From: Mycolicibacterium porcinum | GTDB lineage: Bacteria > Actinomycetota > Actinomycetes > Mycobacteriales > Mycobacteriaceae | Reading direction: 5' to 3' | Assembly: GCA_002086835.1 (NCBI GenBank) | Contig: MVIG01000028.1 | Span: forward strand, 1 to 64,000 | DNA: 64,000 bases | Shown: piece after piece, positions 62,100-64,000 of the stretch | How the letters are laid out: each line of letters begins with the position of its first letter | How positions within the stretch are numbered: position 1 is the first letter of the stretch | The notes under the pieces: model-generated | What the model saw: only the letters and a program-made list of their open reading frames with translations | What the model was told of the DNA's origin: nothing | Database searches by the model: none | Made by a program: the position numbers and the translations under genes

Positions 62100-64000
62100 A
62101 TGACACGAATCAACCACCTCACCGACCTACATCTGCGGCCCGACCCGACCGACATCCAGCGGCTGCTGATCGGTCAGCACCACGACCCGCATTCGGTGCT
62201 CGGCGCCCACGAGTACAACGGCCGGACCGTGATCCGGGCCTATCGCCCGCACGCCGCCAAGGTGGTCGCGCTCATCGGCGATGACCGATACCCACTGCAG
62301 CACATCGACTCCGGGCTGTTCGCCGTCTCCGTTCCGTTCATCAACCTGGCTGACTACCGGCTGGAGATCGGCTATCCCGGGGCCGACGAGACGATCTTCA
62401 CCCACACCACCGCAGACGCCTACCGGTTCCTGCCCACTCTCGGCGAACTCGACCTGCATCTGTTCGCGGAAGGGCGCCACGAACGCCTGTGGGAGATCCT
62501 GGGCGCGCACCCGCGCAGTTTCACCACCCCCGACGGAATCGTCGAAGGTGTCTCGTTCGCGGTATGGGCACCGAACGCCAAGGGCGTCAGTGTGATCGGT
62601 GACTTCAACCACTGGGACGGCAACGAGGCGCAGATGCGCGCGCTGGGGTCGTCCGGGGTGTGGGAGCTGTTCTGGCCCGGGTTCCCTGTCGGCGGCCTGT
62701 ACAAGTTCCGCGTACACGGCGCCGGCGGAGTGACCACCGACCGAGCCGACCCGATGGCATTCGCCACCGAGGTCCCACCGCAGACCGCGTCGCGGGTCAC
62801 CACCAGTTCGTACACCTGGAACGACGACGAATGGATGGCCCAGCGCGCCGCGCAGAACCCGGTTTTCGAGCCGATGAGCACCTACGAGGTGCACCTGATG
62901 TCCTGGCGACCCGGGCTCAGCTACCGTCAGCTCGCCACCGAACTCACCGAATACGTTGTGGAACAGGGCTTCACCCACGTCGAACTGCTGCCGGTGGCCG
63001 AGCATCCCTTCGGCGGCTCGTGGGGCTACCAGGTCACCTCCTACTACGCCCCGACCTCACGCCTGGGAACCCCCGACGACTTCCGGTACCTGGTGGATTC
63101 ACTGCACCGGGCCGGGATAGGGGTGATCGTCGACTGGGTTCCCGCCCACTTCCCCAAGGATGCCTGGGCTCTGGGCCGGTTCGACGGCACCCCGCTCTAC
63201 GAGCATTCCGATCCGCGCCGCGGCGAGCAGCTCGACTGGGGCACCTACGTTTTCGACTTCGGCCGGCCCGAGGTCCGCAACTTCCTGGTCGCCAACGCGT
63301 TGTACTGGCTGAAGGAGTACCACGTCGACGGCCTGCGGGTGGACGCGGTCGCCTCGATGCTCTACCTCGACTACTCCCGCCCCGAAGGCGGCTGGACGCC
63401 CAACATCCACGGTGGGCGGGAGAACCTGGAGGCGGTGCAGTTCCTGCAGGAGATGAACGCCACGGTGCACAAGGCGACCCCGGGCATCGTCACCATCGCC
63501 GAGGAGTCGACGTCCTGGCCGGGTGTCACCCGCCCGACCAACCTTGGCGGCCTTGGTTTCTCGATGAAATGGAACATGGGCTGGATGAACGACACGCTCG
63601 ACTACGTCAGCCACGACCCGGTGCACCGCAGCTACCACCACCACGAGATGACGTTCTCGATGCTGTACGCGTTCAGTGAGAACTACGTGCTGCCGATCAG
63701 CCACGACGAGGTCGTGCACGGCAAGGGCACACTGTGGACCCGGATGCCCGGTGACGACCACGCCAAGGCCGCGGGGCTACGCAGCCTGCTCGCCTACCAG
63801 TGGGCCCACCCGGGCAAGCAACTGCTGTTCATGGGCCAGGAATTCGGGCAGCGGGCCGAATGGTCGGAGGAACGCGGGCTGGATTGGTTCCAGCTCGACG
63901 AGCAGGGCTTCTCCGGTGGCGTGCAGCGGCTGGTACGCGATCTCAACGGGATCTATCGCCGCCACCCGGCACTGTGGAGCCGTGACACCAGCCCCGAGGG
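62100..64000 (+). CDS. glgB: 1,4-alpha-glucan branching enzyme GlgB (cut by right window edge)
   Basis: 633 residues of a branching enzyme are visible, running off the right edge (usual length about 730). N-terminal [39 protein letters not shown], then a CBM48 domain ([25 protein letters not shown]) and the GH13 barrel. Catalytic residues: Asp415 in [14 protein letters not shown], Glu468 in [11 protein letters not shown], Asp536 in [12 protein letters not shown]. It introduces alpha-1,6 branches into the glucan made by GlgE. ATG 62100 lies eight bases after the glgE stop with GAGAACGAG before it, so glgE-glgB is one operon. Confidence 0.97.
   Translation, partial: MTRINHLTDLHLRPDPTDIQRLLIGQHHDPHSVLGAHEYNGRTVIRAYRPHAAKVVALIGDDRYPLQHIDSGLFAVSVPFINLADYRLEIGYPGADETIFTHTTADAYRFLPTLGELDLHLFAEGRHERLWEILGAHPRSFTTPDGIVEGVSFAVWAPNAKGVSVIGDFNHWDGNEAQMRALGSSGVWELFWPGFPVGGLYKFRVHGAGGVTTDRADPMAFATEVPPQTASRVTTSSYTWNDDEWMAQRAAQNPVFEPMSTYEVHLMSWRPGLSYRQLATELTEYVVEQGFTHVELLPVAEHPFGGSWGYQVTSYYAPTSRLGTPDDFRYLVDSLHRAGIGVIVDWVPAHFPKDAWALGRFDGTPLYEHSDPRRGEQLDWGTYVFDFGRPEVRNFLVANALYWLKEYHVDGLRVDAVASMLYLDYSRPEGGWTPNIHGGRENLEAVQFLQEMNATVHKATPGIVTIAEESTSWPGVTRPTNLGGLGFSMKWNMGWMNDTLDYVSHDPVHRSYHHHEMTFSMLYAFSENYVLPISHDEVVHGKGTLWTRMPGDDHAKAAGLRSLLAYQWAHPGKQLLFMGQEFGQRAEWSEERGLDWFQLDEQGFSGGVQRLVRDLNGIYRRHPALWSRDTSPE

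Overview
The window is 64 kb of GC-rich actinobacterial chromosome, almost certainly from a fast-growing mycobacterium (Mycolicibacterium type). The right half keeps the gene order I know from M. tuberculosis Rv1326c-Rv1343c in inverted orientation (lprD, DUF3817, rdgB, rph, Rv1339-like, murI, rhomboid, cysM, cysO, mec, P1 peptidase, DUF2017, clpS, pncB, dinG, glgP, glgE, glgB). Genes are tightly packed, with many ATGA/GTGA start-stop overlaps and frequent GTG or TTG starts. No transposase, prophage, CRISPR array or rRNA was seen; one tRNA-Leu(UAG) is present.

Positions 1 to about 25.6 kb form a catabolic island. A leftward operon encodes MhpC-, MhpA- and MhpB-like meta-cleavage enzymes, a KstD-like flavoprotein dehydrogenase, a luciferase-like monooxygenase and an SDR. 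Divergent from it are an IclR regulator, a second KstD-like dehydrogenase and a TetR regulator. Then come a MeaB-type GTPase and thiolase, two SDRs, an AMP-ligase/acyl-CoA dehydrogenase pair/crotonase operon, a ferredoxin, a CaiB/BaiF CoA-transferase with an F420-type LLM enzyme and a split B12-dependent acyl-CoA mutase, and an SDR-ligase-small protein operon. Three perfect palindromes of the form GAGAATG-NN-ATTCTC (6898, 12042, 18189) and two identical 28-bp boxes carrying the same GAGAATG core (22660, 22818) sit in the promoter regions. They imply one regulon. My reading, as inference, is a pathway that activates an alicyclic or terpenoid/steroid-like acid to a CoA ester, shortens it by beta-oxidation and skeletal rearrangement, aromatises a ring with KstD-like enzymes and opens it with MhpABC.

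Positions 25.6-42 kb are mixed accessory and housekeeping content: an SDR, a P450/phosphotransferase operon, a LacI regulator with an MHS-family transporter, ahpC-ahpD, a P-loop kinase, an LpqM-like zinc lipoprotein, a FadD32-like fatty acid-AMP ligase with a probable leaderless promoter, a TetR, a K+ channel, tRNA-Leu beside an HTH/LAGLIDADG endonuclease, and a DUF6882-like gene. The only gene-free stretch above 300 bases (13743-14089) holds intergenic repeats.

Positions 41.4-64 kb are the conserved backbone: membrane proteins, a leftward run from clpS to rdgB that includes the CysO/CysM/Mec cysteine-synthesis module, then pncB-dinG and the glgP/glgE/glgB alpha-glucan genes. Two accessory insertions interrupt this order: a MarR-Bcr/CflA efflux pair, and an LpqM-like lipoprotein with a virginiamycin B lyase-like gene. 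Genes are cut by both window edges (an SDR on the left, glgB on the right).
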